Assembly (NCBI RefSeq): GCF_004367745.1
Contig: NZ_CP037993.1
Coordinates: forward strand, 3,968,001 to 4,032,000
DNA from: Herbaspirillum huttiense
GTDB taxonomy: Bacteria > Pseudomonadota > Gammaproteobacteria > Burkholderiales > Burkholderiaceae_D
Direction: 5' to 3'
Length of the DNA stretch: 64,000 bases
Both the position numbers and the translations under genes were made by a program. Positions 48,918 to 57,396 of this stretch are shown piece by piece (the stretch's first letter is position 1; each line of letters opens with the position of its first letter). Below the pieces are notes generated by a model, which was not told where the DNA came from, did not search any database, and worked only from the letters and a program-made list of their open reading frames with translations.

Positions 48918-50108
48918 ATGAACCAACCACAATCCACCTATCCCGCCACCGTAGACGCTTTCAAACAGGTCGTCGAAGACTTCAAGGCCAGCGCCGGCTA
49001 CAAGGAGCCGCTGCTGTTCGCCGTCGGCAGCCGCGTCTTTACCGGCAATGGCACCCTGGCCTCCGTGCGCTATCCGGTCGTCAATGGCCCTGGCCAGAAT
49101 ACGGCAAGTGCAGCGATCTGGATGAAAGTGCTGCGGGTTACCCCGGCTGGCGTGCAGAATATCACGGTGTCCGCCGCCCAATTGACCGAGATCCTGGCCT
49201 ATTTTGCCCCGTTCAAGAACGACGGCAAGTATCACGGCAACGTCATCGCGCTGGAACAAGCGCTGGAAGCCACCAAGGCCGGCCCGGCCAATCGCGTCGT
49301 CATCACCTTCATCTTCGATGACATCGATCCCCAAGGCGTGGAAGACAGTACCCTCAAGCTGTATGGCCTGAGCCATCGCTGCTTCAAGCCCAACCAGCTG
49401 AACCTGACCAAGGTGTTCACCAAGCTGCCCAATGTGGCCTGGATTGGCGATACCCCGATGGACGCCGAGGAAGTCGAGCAGTCCCTGATGTCGGCCGCTT
49501 TCGGCGATGGCAGCTTCGCACCGCACATGGTCGACAAATTCCCTCTGTATGTCCACCGCATCAATTCCCTGAAAATGGGCGTGCGCATCACCGATCAGCA
49601 CAAGGTTCGCCTGGGTGCCTACCTCGGTGAGGGCACCACGCTGATGCCGGGTGCCAGCTACATCAATTTCAATGCAGGGACCGAAGGCGCTTCCATGGTG
49701 GAAGGCCGCATCAGCTCCTCCGTGCTGGTCGGTGCCGGTACCGACATCGGCGGCGGCGCGTCCACGCTGGGTGTGCTCTCCGGTGGCAACAACGTGTTCA
49801 TCTCCCTGGGCCGCAACTGCCTGCTGGAAGTCAATTCCGCCCTGGGCATTCCGGTCGGTGATGCCGTCATCGTCGCGGCCGAAACCGCGGTCATGGCATC
49901 GTCCCGCGTCTCGGTGCAGATTGAAGGCCACCCGCTGAACGGCAAGGTGGTCAAGGCCGCAGAGCTGGCCGGCATCAATGCAGCGACGTTCCGCCGCAAT
50001 GACGTCACCGGCGCCCTCGAAGTGCTGCGTACCGGCCGCAATATCGACTTCGCGAAAAAGCTGGAAGATGGCGAAGACATCCTGAACAGCGATCTGCACA
50101 AGAACTGA
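48918..50108 (+). CDS. dapD: 2,3,4,5-tetrahydropyridine-2,6-dicarboxylate N-succinyltransferase, long form
   Basis: 396 aa. It acylates tetrahydrodipicolinate with succinyl-CoA in the lysine/diaminopimelate pathway. The N-terminal domain (about 1-220) is followed by a left-handed beta-helix of hexapeptide repeats (VRLGAYLGEGTTLMPGASYINF, RISSSVLVGAGTDIGGGAST). It belongs to the longer class known from Pseudomonas and Actinobacteria (about 315-345 aa), not the 274-aa E. coli type. At 396 aa it is long even for that class. Other dap genes are not adjacent. No clear Shine-Dalgarno sequence. Confidence 0.88.
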   Translation: MNQPQSTYPATVDAFKQVVEDFKASAGYKEPLLFAVGSRVFTGNGTLASVRYPVVNGPGQNTASAAIWMKVLRVTPAGVQNITVSAAQLTEILAYFAPFKNDGKYHGNVIALEQALEATKAGPANRVVITFIFDDIDPQGVEDSTLKLYGLSHRCFKPNQLNLTKVFTKLPNVAWIGDTPMDAEEVEQSLMSAAFGDGSFAPHMVDKFPLYVHRINSLKMGVRITDQHKVRLGAYLGEGTTLMPGASYINFNAGTEGASMVEGRISSSVLVGAGTDIGGGASTLGVLSGGNNVFISLGRNCLLEVNSALGIPVGDAVIVAAETAVMASSRVSVQIEGHPLNGKVVKAAELAGINAATFRRNDVTGALEVLRTGRNIDFAKKLEDGEDILNSDLHKN

Positions 50109-50138
50109 CAGTCGCCACGCAGGATCCTTCAGTGCATG

Positions 50139-50167
50139 AAAAAAGCTCCTTGATCAGGAGCTTTTTT
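50139..50167 (+). terminator. terminator after dapD
   Basis: A perfect 12-bp stem, AAAAAAGCTCCT with AGGAGCTTTTTT, and loop TGATC. It also faces the converging nuclease gene and can act in both directions. Confidence 0.92.
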
Positions 50168-50232
50168 CTTGGGGATCACGATGTGGCGATATGAGATAAA
50201 CCTGAACAGCTGCAGGAGATGGAGCCGGCCAC

Positions 50233-51156
50233 TCAACCCCGCCCCGTCCCCTGCCCCAACAAGCGCAACCCGGTCTTCCGGACGAAGTCCTCATAAGTGA
50301 TCGGCGCTCCCACCTCGGTATCAGCGCGATTGGCCTGTATATACGCCCATGACCTGCCCGTACTGGCGTCAACCACCAGCTTGAACAAGCGGGCCGGGAC
50401 GGCAATGTGGCCCCGTCCGATCGTGGCCGGTGTCGCATCGAAGAGCGGCCCGGTGAACACGAAAACATCCCCGCTTGCCCGCATCACGTACTTGCGCGTA
50501 TCCCGTTCGATCTTGGACCAGGGCCCGGAATTGTTCCGAGGATTCTGCGGGACCATGTTGGCCAGCGAAAAACTCTGGGCCATCGCCTCCGGTGTGGACA
50601 TGTCGCCGGCCGGCGCCATGTGGCCGCGCGCATACCCCGATCCCCGGTAGTCGTCCAGTTCCGCGCGCTCGGCGCGCGGCAGCCGCGCCTCCGGGTAGAA
50701 GCGGTCCGTGCGATGCTGCTCGCGCGCATGCAGAAGAGCGGTCCGGTTCAGCCGCTCGACTACCACGAAGGGCGTCTTGGTCTGACTGTTGTAGAGCACC
50801 GCAAACGCGCTGAAACACAATTCCCGCAAATGCGCACCCGCAGGCAATTGCGGCGGATGCGCGCCGGGGAAGAACTGCGGACATTGCGCAAAACGCGCAA
50901 CCGTGTGCCCCGGCTCGGCCTGCCGCACCGGGGCGGGCTCGTTCTCGGCCGGCAATTCGAGGTGCGGCAGACTGAAGCGCTCGCGCAGGCCGTCCGTCAG
51001 GTGCGGGTTGAGGACGCAACTGGCGATGCCGAAGACAAGGATCGTCGTGCTGGTGAAGGAAATCAGAAAGCGACTGAATGATCCCAGTCCCTTCTGCCGG
51101 CTTTTTTTGGAGGTGGCCCGCTTGCGGGGTGCTGCCTTTTTCTGTCTTGTTACCAT
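50233..51156 (-). CDS. DNA/RNA non-specific endonuclease (NUC family), membrane-anchored
   Basis: 307 aa. A basic cytoplasmic N terminus and one hydrophobic segment (about residues 28-49) anchor or export the protein. The beta-beta-alpha-metal nuclease domain follows, with the active-site RGH (His179, in YARGHMAPAGDM) and the metal-site region SLANMVPQNPRNN. Such enzymes degrade DNA and RNA outside the cytoplasm, for nutrient gain or defence. No immunity or inhibitor gene is adjacent, which fits an exported rather than a cytoplasmic enzyme. Confidence 0.9.
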   Translation of the reverse strand: MVTRQKKAAPRKRATSKKSRQKGLGSFSRFLISFTSTTILVFGIASCVLNPHLTDGLRERFSLPHLELPAENEPAPVRQAEPGHTVARFAQCPQFFPGAHPPQLPAGAHLRELCFSAFAVLYNSQTKTPFVVVERLNRTALLHAREQHRTDRFYPEARLPRAERAELDDYRGSGYARGHMAPAGDMSTPEAMAQSFSLANMVPQNPRNNSGPWSKIERDTRKYVMRASGDVFVFTGPLFDATPATIGRGHIAVPARLFKLVVDASTGRSWAYIQANRADTEVGAPITYEDFVRKTGLRLLGQGTGRG

Positions 51157-51387
51157 GCTGGCGGCATGTTAACCCGAGTCGACTATTGTTGCCAGTTCAT
51201 CAGGAAATCCCCGATGGATTTCTCCCTCGCGACTCATACAATGAGAAGCGGAATCGGGGCAGGTCCCGCGTGGCATGAGACAACGATATTCCTGCCTCTG
51301 CTGACGTCCCCAAGAATAAAACCGGAAGCATCTCGACGACGGCGATGAGATGCGTTTCAAGAACATTTTCAGGATCAGGCGCCCATC

Positions 51388-52722
51388 ATGGCTTTCTTCG
51401 ACTCGCTCTCGTTTTTCTCACGTCTCAGCAAACGCAAGGCCGACATGCTGGGTCAACTGGCCGCCATCGACAAGGCGCTGGCAGTCATCGAATTCACGCT
51501 GGATGGCAAGATCATCAAGGCCAACAAGAATTTCCTCGATCTCATGGGCTACACGCTGGAAGAGATCAAAGGCCAGCACCATCGCATCTTCGTCGCCGAG
51601 GAAGAGCGCAACGCGCCTGCCTATGCGCAGTTCTGGCAGAAACTGGGGCGCGGTGAATATGACCAGCGCCTCTATCGCCGCATTACCAAATCCGGACACG
51701 AGGTCTGGATCCAGGCGACCTACAATCCCATCATCGATGCCATTGGACGCCCCTTCAAGATCGTCAAGTACGCGCGCGACGTCACGCAGCAGCAGCTGCA
51801 GGCCGCCGATTTCTCCGGACAGATCACCGCCATCAACAAGGTGCGGGCGGTGATCGAGTTTGATGTGAATGGCAACATCCTGCACGCCAACAACAACTTC
51901 CTGCGCGCGGTCGGTTATTCGCTGTCCGAAATCGTGGGCAAGCATCACGCCATCTTCGTCGAGCCCGCCGAGCGCGCCTCGGCGCAATACCAGGAATTCT
52001 GGAAGCGGCTGGCGGCCGGCCAATACGATGCCGGCTTGTATCGCCGCGTGAAAAAGAATGGCGATGCGCTCTGGCTGCAGGCCAACTACAACCCTATCTT
52101 CGACATGGACGGGCGGGTATTCAAGGTGGTCAAGTACGCCACCGACGTGAGCATTCAGACCCAGGCCACGCAGACCCTGCAGGCCGCCGTGGGCGGGCTG
52201 TCCGAAGCATTGAGCACGGGCTCGGCCAGCGCGCAGCAGGCCAACGATCTGGTCAAGGCCACCTCCTCCATCGCGGAACAAGGCGGGGTGGTCATGCAGG
52301 AGGTCGTCAACAAGATGGCCGCCATCAACGCCAGTGCCGCCAAGATCACCGAGATCATCGGCGTGATCGACGAAATCACCTTCCGTACCAATCTGCTGGC
52401 CCTGAACGCGGCCGTCGAAGCGGCCCGGGCCGGCGAACATGGCCGCGGCTTTGCCGTGGTGGCCGGCGAGGTGCGCAGCCTGGCGCAGCGCACGGCGGCC
52501 TCGGCCAGCGAAATCAAGACGCTCATCAGCGGCTCGGTCAATGAAGCAAGACAAGGTACCGAGCTGGTCATGAATGCCGGCAAGACCATGAGCACCATGG
52601 TCAACTCCATCAACGACATCACCGGCATCATCGAGACCATCAGCACCTCCGCGAACGACCAGATCAATGAGATCGGGCAGGTCAACGAAGCGGTGACGCA
52701 GCTGCAGGTCCTGATGAAGTAA
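51388..52722 (+). CDS. soluble PAS-PAS methyl-accepting protein (BdlA-like)
   Basis: 444 aa, no membrane segment. There are two PAS domains (about 25-140 and 150-265) with near-identical layout ([20 protein letters not shown] / [20 protein letters not shown]), followed by a short MCP signalling domain with [19 protein letters not shown]. Architecture and length match Pseudomonas BdlA (417 aa), a biofilm dispersion sensor, and Aer-like cytoplasmic redox sensors. PAS cofactor residues cannot be assigned with confidence. It is monocistronic. Confidence 0.92.
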   Translation: MAFFDSLSFFSRLSKRKADMLGQLAAIDKALAVIEFTLDGKIIKANKNFLDLMGYTLEEIKGQHHRIFVAEEERNAPAYAQFWQKLGRGEYDQRLYRRITKSGHEVWIQATYNPIIDAIGRPFKIVKYARDVTQQQLQAADFSGQITAINKVRAVIEFDVNGNILHANNNFLRAVGYSLSEIVGKHHAIFVEPAERASAQYQEFWKRLAAGQYDAGLYRRVKKNGDALWLQANYNPIFDMDGRVFKVVKYATDVSIQTQATQTLQAAVGGLSEALSTGSASAQQANDLVKATSSIAEQGGVVMQEVVNKMAAINASAAKITEIIGVIDEITFRTNLLALNAAVEAARAGEHGRGFAVVAGEVRSLAQRTAASASEIKTLISGSVNEARQGTELVMNAGKTMSTMVNSINDITGIIETISTSANDQINEIGQVNEAVTQLQVLMK

Positions 52723-52782
52723 GCGCCGCGCGGCTACGAAAGCAGCGGCCTGTGCACCTCATGCGCAGGCCGCACAACTGGC

Positions 52783-53892
52783 TCAGCGCTTCGGCCAGCA
52801 AGTCAGCAGCGTGCCACCCGCCGGATCGAGCTGCCGTGCCACGCCTGCATAACGTTCGTCCAGCGTAGCCGCCATCGCAAACAGACGGGTTGCGCCCTTG
52901 GCCTGCCACGGTCCGGAATAGCCGGACAGGCCTGCATCACGCCGCTTGGCATCGAAAGGCACGCGGGAATGGACGAATTCCTCATGGGCCTTGCTGCCAT
53001 CGGCATAGGGTAGCAGCCAGTCCAGCGCTGCCATCACGCTGCCGCTGCCGTTGCTCTTGTGCGTCAGCCATTGTTCTCCCCTGCCCTGCGCCACCTGCGC
53101 CGCCCGCACCAGCGGCTCCAGGTCATAGACCACATAGTGCAGGGCGTCGCGTTCCTCCATGTCGAGGGTGGAGCCATCGGCGCGGATGTTGCGTGCCACC
53201 TGGGCGTCGAAGGCCCGGCGCGCACGGCCCCACAGGCGATCGTCCTGCAGTGCGGCGGCAGCCAGCACCGCCAGCTTGACGCGATGCGAGTTCCAGTTGT
53301 TCTGCCAGCGTGGATCGCGCGGACGGAAGCCGCTCTCCATCTGCTGCAGATAGCCGTCCGCCAGCGTGCGAATGAAGCTGGCGGCCAGCTGGCGGGTGTC
53401 GGCATCAAGCGCCTCCCCGGCGATGACATAGGCATCGATGTAGGCATCGAGACTGGTCTCATCCACGGGATTGAAGTCAGGCTGGTAGATCTCGGCCCAC
53501 GCCCGCATCAGGCGCGACAGTTGCCGCGCATCCTCGGGCGCGCGCCCGGCCTGCCACAACTGCGCGAGCTGGCGCATCAGCGGCCAGTCACGCTCGGCCT
53601 CGACACTGGCATCCCAGATTCCCTGATGGGGCAAGGTGCCTTCGGTATGGACGCGCGCAATGGCGCGCGGCTGCGGCGCGAGGTTCTTGTCGACTGCGCG
53701 GCGCAGCGCGCCGAGTTGCGCCGCAGACGGCGGCTGGCAGGACGCTTCGGCGTGAGTGGCCAGCGGCATCATGCTCAGCATCAATGAGACGGCGAGGGCC
53801 ACGCAACGAGCATGGCGCTGCGCAGGAAGCGGCGGGCTGACCTGCGAAGCAGCGGATTTGGTATCCACCGGGCTGTGGCGATAGAAAGGCAT
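52783..53892 (-). CDS. secreted alginate-lyase-family protein (PL5-like)
   Basis: About 369 aa from the Met at 53892; the frame reaches 53991 and no start has a strong ribosome site. A hydrophobic signal segment (CVALAVSLMLSMMPLATHAEA) is followed by an all-alpha domain with QNNWNSHRVKL (like the NNH region of alginate lyase) and WAEIYQPDFNPVDETSLDAYI. PL5 enzymes depolymerise mannuronate polymers. It is not inside an alginate operon, so the substrate could be another exopolysaccharide. The family call is moderate, not certain. Confidence 0.8.
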   Translation of the reverse strand: MPFYRHSPVDTKSAASQVSPPLPAQRHARCVALAVSLMLSMMPLATHAEASCQPPSAAQLGALRRAVDKNLAPQPRAIARVHTEGTLPHQGIWDASVEAERDWPLMRQLAQLWQAGRAPEDARQLSRLMRAWAEIYQPDFNPVDETSLDAYIDAYVIAGEALDADTRQLAASFIRTLADGYLQQMESGFRPRDPRWQNNWNSHRVKLAVLAAAALQDDRLWGRARRAFDAQVARNIRADGSTLDMEERDALHYVVYDLEPLVRAAQVAQGRGEQWLTHKSNGSGSVMAALDWLLPYADGSKAHEEFVHSRVPFDAKRRDAGLSGYSGPWQAKGATRLFAMAATLDERYAGVARQLDPAGGTLLTCWPKR

Positions 53893-54116
53893 ATGGCGGC
53901 GTGTCGGCGACGAGGAAGGGACTCCCTTAACGCCGGCTCGCCAGCTTTGGTGCACGCTCGTCTGTGCAGTACTGCGGCTTGTATGGATCATGTCTGCTGG
54001 ACCCGCCTGCGTCGCCTTGGTTAGAATGCACAGGACACTGTTACGGAAACAGTGACTCGCCTCTGCTACTTTCAGATTCGCAAAGCTGGCACCGGATTTT
54101 TCTTCCAGCGATTCAA

Positions 54117-54365
54117 ATGGTCGACATCATGGATTGGGTCCCAATCGTCTTCATCATCTTCAAGGTCGCCGTGCTCGGCATCGGCATGTTCTACGCCATC
54201 AAGTGGCATTACGATCAGGGCAAGAAGGGCAAGCAGGCCGAGCGCAACGCAGTGCTGCGCGCCAGCGGGAAAGTGGCAGCGCTGTTCGTGATCTCGCTGC
54301 TGGTGCTGGGAGTGGCAACCTTTTTCATCTCCAGAATGATGGGGCTGGAGCTGAGCTTCTCCTGA
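54117..54365 (+). CDS. small two-helix membrane protein
   Basis: 82 aa from the ATG at 54117, or 78 aa from 54129. Two hydrophobic helices (VPIVFIIFKVAVLGIGMFYAI and VAALFVISLLVLGVATFFI) flank a basic loop (HYDQGKKGKQAER). The sequence is clean and coding-like, but I do not recognise the family and the ribosome site is weak. Function unknown. Confidence 0.65.
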   Translation: MVDIMDWVPIVFIIFKVAVLGIGMFYAIKWHYDQGKKGKQAERNAVLRASGKVAALFVISLLVLGVATFFISRMMGLELSFS

Positions 54366-54379
54366 CGCCCCGCAGTTCC

Positions 54380-55006
54380 TCAGGCTGCCGGCCGCTTGGC
54401 CAATGCCAGCAAGGTCCCGAAAACGATCATCATGCCGCCGCTGATGCGGTTCATCCAGCGCAGACCGCGCGCATTCTGCATCAGTCCGGAGAGGCGCGTG
54501 CCGGCATAGGCATAGGCGGCGATGGCGACCACCTCCAGCGCCAGGAAAATCGCGCCCAGGGTCAGGAAACTGGATAAATAATTTTCCGGCACCACGAACT
54601 GCGGGAAGAATGCCGTAAAGACCAGGATGGCCTTGGGATTGCCGATGGCGACCAGAAACTCCTTGCGCACATAACCGGCAATACTGCGCTGCTGCGGCTC
54701 AAGCGGCTGGCCGCCCAGCTCCACCCTGGCGAAAAACAGTTTGCAGCCCAGCCAGATCAGATAGGCCGCCCCCAGCACCTTGACCACCGTGAACGCCATC
54801 TGCGACGCCATCAGCAGTGCGCCCATGCCCACCGCCGCCACCCCTATCATCAGCGCGAAGGCCACCAGCCGGCCGGCCGCTGCCAGCAAGGCCGGGCGCA
54901 GACCGTGATGGGCGCCGATGGTAATGGAGAGCAGATTGTTGGGGCCGAAGGCCATGTTCAGCGCAAAACACGAGGGAATGAACAGCAGCAGGCTTTCCAG
55001 AGACAT
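54380..55006 (-). CDS. LysE/RhtB family amino-acid exporter
   Basis: 208 aa from the Met at 55006, after AAGGAG. It has five or six hydrophobic helices with the family N-terminal ALNMAFGPNNLLSITIGAHHGLRPAL and GAAYLIWLGCKLF. The Pro in the GPNN motif is typical. It exports amino acids or related metabolites; the substrate cannot be assigned from sequence. It converges with the small membrane protein gene. Confidence 0.92.
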   Translation of the reverse strand: MSLESLLLFIPSCFALNMAFGPNNLLSITIGAHHGLRPALLAAAGRLVAFALMIGVAAVGMGALLMASQMAFTVVKVLGAAYLIWLGCKLFFARVELGGQPLEPQQRSIAGYVRKEFLVAIGNPKAILVFTAFFPQFVVPENYLSSFLTLGAIFLALEVVAIAAYAYAGTRLSGLMQNARGLRWMNRISGGMMIVFGTLLALAKRPAA

Positions 55007-55231
55007 CGCGGCTCCTTGGCAGATAAGGGCGACGCGTCGCGTCACCGGAGCCGGTATTCTAGCGGCACGCCACCTGACGCGCAGGTGAAGCACATATTCT
55101 TACGAGGATGTCAGCGCGATTTTCCCGCGATACAGGAATTGACTGATGCAACCATGATCATTTCGGTCACATAATCGCGGAGCCGTTCGTTCTGATCTCA
55201 GGACGTAGCCCATCCACCCGGAGATCGCTTC

Positions 55232-55609
55232 ATGAATCCGAGCAGTCACGCTCGCACCCTGCTGATCGTTGAAGACAACAAGGATGTCAGAAACATTTTT
55301 GCAGAAGTCTTTCAAGGCGTCGGCTATCACGTGATCGAAGCCGGCAACGGGGAAGAGGCGCTGGCACTGATGGCCCATGAGCACACCGCAGTCAGCGTGG
55401 TCCTCACTGACCTGCGCATGCCAGTGATGGATGGCCTGGAACTGGCGACCCGCATCAAGGGCGATGAACGCTTTTCGGCCATTCCGGTGGTCCTGCTCAG
55501 TGCCACTCCCATGAGCAATTCCTGGCAGGCACTCGAAGTGTTCTCCGCCCTGCTCACCAAACCCTGTTCCTTCGAACACCTGCTGTCCACCATCGAATCC
55601 GTGCAGTAA
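55232..55609 (+). CDS. single-domain response regulator (CheY-like receiver)
   Basis: 125 aa, receiver domain only. The phospho-acceptor is Asp60 (VVLTDLRMPVMDG), the acidic pair Glu14-Asp15 is present (LIVEDN), Ser90 takes the Thr/Ser position and Lys110 is conserved (LLTKP). With no output domain it probably acts by protein interaction, for example on a hybrid kinase or motor. The cognate kinase is not in the window. Confidence 0.93.
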   Translation: MNPSSHARTLLIVEDNKDVRNIFAEVFQGVGYHVIEAGNGEEALALMAHEHTAVSVVLTDLRMPVMDGLELATRIKGDERFSAIPVVLLSATPMSNSWQALEVFSALLTKPCSFEHLLSTIESVQ

Positions 55610-55734
55610 GTCCGTGCAGCACGCTCATGCTCTGCCCCCGCTGAGCGACGACAGACGTCCGTCGGCCAAGCTGATGTATTGCATTGGAGACGCGTCCGAC
55701 AGTCACAGCCGACAGGATCAAGGGAGCTTGGCCG

Positions 55735-55806
55735 ATGTCTGCGGCGGAGTCAGAGGACGATGATGTAGTTACTGCGCACAAGCGCAGGGCATTCATCAAG
55801 GAGTGA
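55735..55806 (+). CDS. possible 23-aa upstream ORF before the KGG-repeat gene
   Basis: ATG at 55735 preceded by AAGGGAG; it reads MSAAESEDDDVVTAHKRRAF and ends in IKE-stop. Its last codons contain the ribosome site (AAGGAG) of the following stress gene, a coupling-type layout. It may be a leader peptide or chance. Very low support beyond layout. Confidence 0.3.
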   Translation: MSAAESEDDDVVTAHKRRAFIKE

Positions 55807-55810
55807 CATC

Positions 55811-56113
55811 ATGTCGAATCAGAATCAAGGCAACAGCCGCGGTGGTTCCCACGAACAGCACGTCCAGGCAGGCCAGCAAAGCCACAAGAATGACCAGCAG
55901 AACCAGAGCAGCAGCGGCTCCGGCCAGCAGCAAGGTGGCAACACCCGGGGCGGCTCGCATGAACAGCACGTGCAAGCCGGCCAGCAGAGCCACAAGAACG
56001 ACCAGCAGAACCAGAGCAGCAGTGGCTCCGGCCAGCAACAGGGCGACTCCAGCCGCGGCGGCTCCCATGAGCAGCACGTGAAGGCGGGACAGCAGAGTCA
56101 CAAGAACAGCTGA
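55811..56113 (+). CDS. KGG-type stress-induced repeat protein
   Basis: 100 aa, very hydrophilic (Gln, Gly, Ser, His, Asn), no hydrophobic core. It consists of a 36-residue unit beginning RGGSHEQHVQAGQQSHKN repeated twice in full (starting at residues 10 and 46) and once in part (residue 82). The core GGSHEQHVxAGQQSHKN is a variant of the KGG/GsiB-type motif found in bacterial general-stress and hydrophilin proteins. It probably protects other proteins in dry or salt stress. The start has AAGGAG. Confidence 0.85.
   Translation: MSNQNQGNSRGGSHEQHVQAGQQSHKNDQQNQSSSGSGQQQGGNTRGGSHEQHVQAGQQSHKNDQQNQSSSGSGQQQGDSSRGGSHEQHVKAGQQSHKNS
55838..56110 (+). repeat. 108-bp in-frame tandem repeat in the KGG gene
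   Basis: Unit 1 55838-55945, unit 2 55946-56053, partial unit 3 56054-56110. The encoded units 1 and 2 differ only in the last three residues. Confidence 0.88.
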
Positions 56114-56145
56114 CAGCAACGCTGATCACGCTGCCTTCCCGGGCA

Positions 56146-56194
56146 GGCCCGGACACGCTCTCCAGGAGATGGAGCGCGCGTCCGGGCCTTTTTT
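56146..56194 (+). terminator. terminator after the KGG-repeat gene
   Basis: GGCCCGGACACGCTCTCC pairs (one internal mismatch or two) with GGAGCGCGCGTCCGGGCC, followed by TTTTTTC. Confidence 0.85.
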
Positions 56195-56204
56195 CATTAC
56201 GGTT

Positions 56205-56396
56205 TCAATGCAAGGCAGCGCGGGATTCGTCGCCCGCTGTCGGCTCGACCCTCGCCGGCAGGCTCTGCATCGCCGGCTTGCGCGAAAGCACACGCCACAG
56301 AAACACTCCGGTCAACGCCATGCCGACCACGACATAAGCCGCATAGAACGCAGCGAGATAGCTGCCGTAGTGCAGAAGGGACTGGATCATGGCCAT
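56205..56396 (-). CDS. small single-helix membrane protein
   Basis: 63 aa, start supported by AAGGAAGC directly upstream. One or two hydrophobic stretches (LLHYGSYLAAFYAAYVVVGM, ALTGVFLWRVL) and a short polar tail. No family recognised. It is near the stress gene and the acidic protein gene, in the gap between them. Confidence 0.6.
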   Translation of the reverse strand: MAMIQSLLHYGSYLAAFYAAYVVVGMALTGVFLWRVLSRKPAMQSLPARVEPTAGDESRAALH

Positions 56397-56591
56397 GCTT
56401 CCTTGAGATGGAAGGTCGATGCAATGGCGTGATCTTATGTTTTATATCATTTCGCGAATATCAGGAAATTTCCTAGTTGTGTCGCGCACACGCCATTGAT
56501 GAGCTATTCGATAGTCCACGATCAAACTCAACAATAAGCGATGTCCGAAAGACGGCGCATCCCTGCGTTCAGCTCCACCCGTCTGCGGAGA

Positions 56592-57335
56592 TCAACGCTT
56601 CCAGAACATCCACCAAGGCGATGGCGCGGGCAACGCAGCAGTCGCCCCGGCGGACTGTTCCGGCTGCTGTGGCTGCGCCAGTGCGGGCGGCCAGCGCGTG
56701 GCGCCGTTGGCCGAACCGGCCAATGTCCAGCTGGCCACCTCGCTGATTGCCTGCTCTTCGTACAAGCCGGCCAGGTCATGCAGCAAGGGGCTCATCTGCC
56801 ATGCCTGCCGCTGATCCATCACGGCCAGTTCCTGATACGCCGCGCGCAGCTGCTGCTCCAGCTGGCCCTCATCGGACATGCCGTCCAGCTCTTCCGTGTT
56901 CACCACGATGTTGCGCCGGGGTTCGGCTTCCAGGCGCGCGATCCAGTCCTCGTACAAGGCGTGGCGCTCCTCGCCCAGCACCGGACGCAGCATCGCCGAG
57001 CGCTGGCGCAGACGGGCGATGCCCGCCAGACGTTCGCAACCCAGGTAGGCAAAAGGACGCGGCGCATCCTCGTCAGCTTCCTCGTCGTACTCCTCATCAT
57101 CGTACTCATCACCGTCCTCCGCGCCTTCAGGGCCTTGCTTGCCGCTGTGCTCGCCCTCGGTAGCAGGGCCGGACGTGACGTGAATATCGTCCCCGGAAAA
57201 CAGGCACATCCAGAACAAGGGAAGGCGCGCGGTAGCCTCGTATTCGGTACCGATCATGGTAAAGAATTCGTCGGCCTGTTCCTCCGTGGGCAGACCCTCG
57301 AAGTCGGTGCAGTAGAGATAGACGCGATTGCCCAT
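56592..57335 (-). CDS. hypothetical protein with an acidic linker
   Basis: 247 aa, ribosome site AGGGGAA. The N-terminal globular part (about 1-55, MGNRVYLYCTDFEG...FFTMIGTEYEA) is followed by a linker about 25 residues long that is almost entirely Asp/Glu/Tyr (residues about 72-90). A helical domain (90-215) and a Pro/Ala-rich tail ending WWMFWKR come next. No signal peptide. I do not recognise the family. The acidic linker suggests metal binding or ionic interaction, an inference only. Confidence 0.7.
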   Translation of the reverse strand: MGNRVYLYCTDFEGLPTEEQADEFFTMIGTEYEATARLPLFWMCLFSGDDIHVTSGPATEGEHSGKQGPEGAEDGDEYDDEEYDEEADEDAPRPFAYLGCERLAGIARLRQRSAMLRPVLGEERHALYEDWIARLEAEPRRNIVVNTEELDGMSDEGQLEQQLRAAYQELAVMDQRQAWQMSPLLHDLAGLYEEQAISEVASWTLAGSANGATRWPPALAQPQQPEQSAGATAALPAPSPWWMFWKR

Positions 57336-57396
57336 GTGATTCCCCTGAGAATGTCAGGACGACAGATGACGCTGCATCGGCAGCGTGCCGCCCGGC

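Noticed and set aside
50233..51156. NUC nuclease as a toxin of a contact-dependent or secretion system
   Set aside because: It has its own membrane anchor or export segment, no toxin delivery domain and no adjacent immunity gene.
55838..56110. Regular 108-bp repeats considered as a CRISPR array
   Set aside because: The repeats are contiguous, in frame and encode a stress protein; there are no unique spacers and no cas genes.
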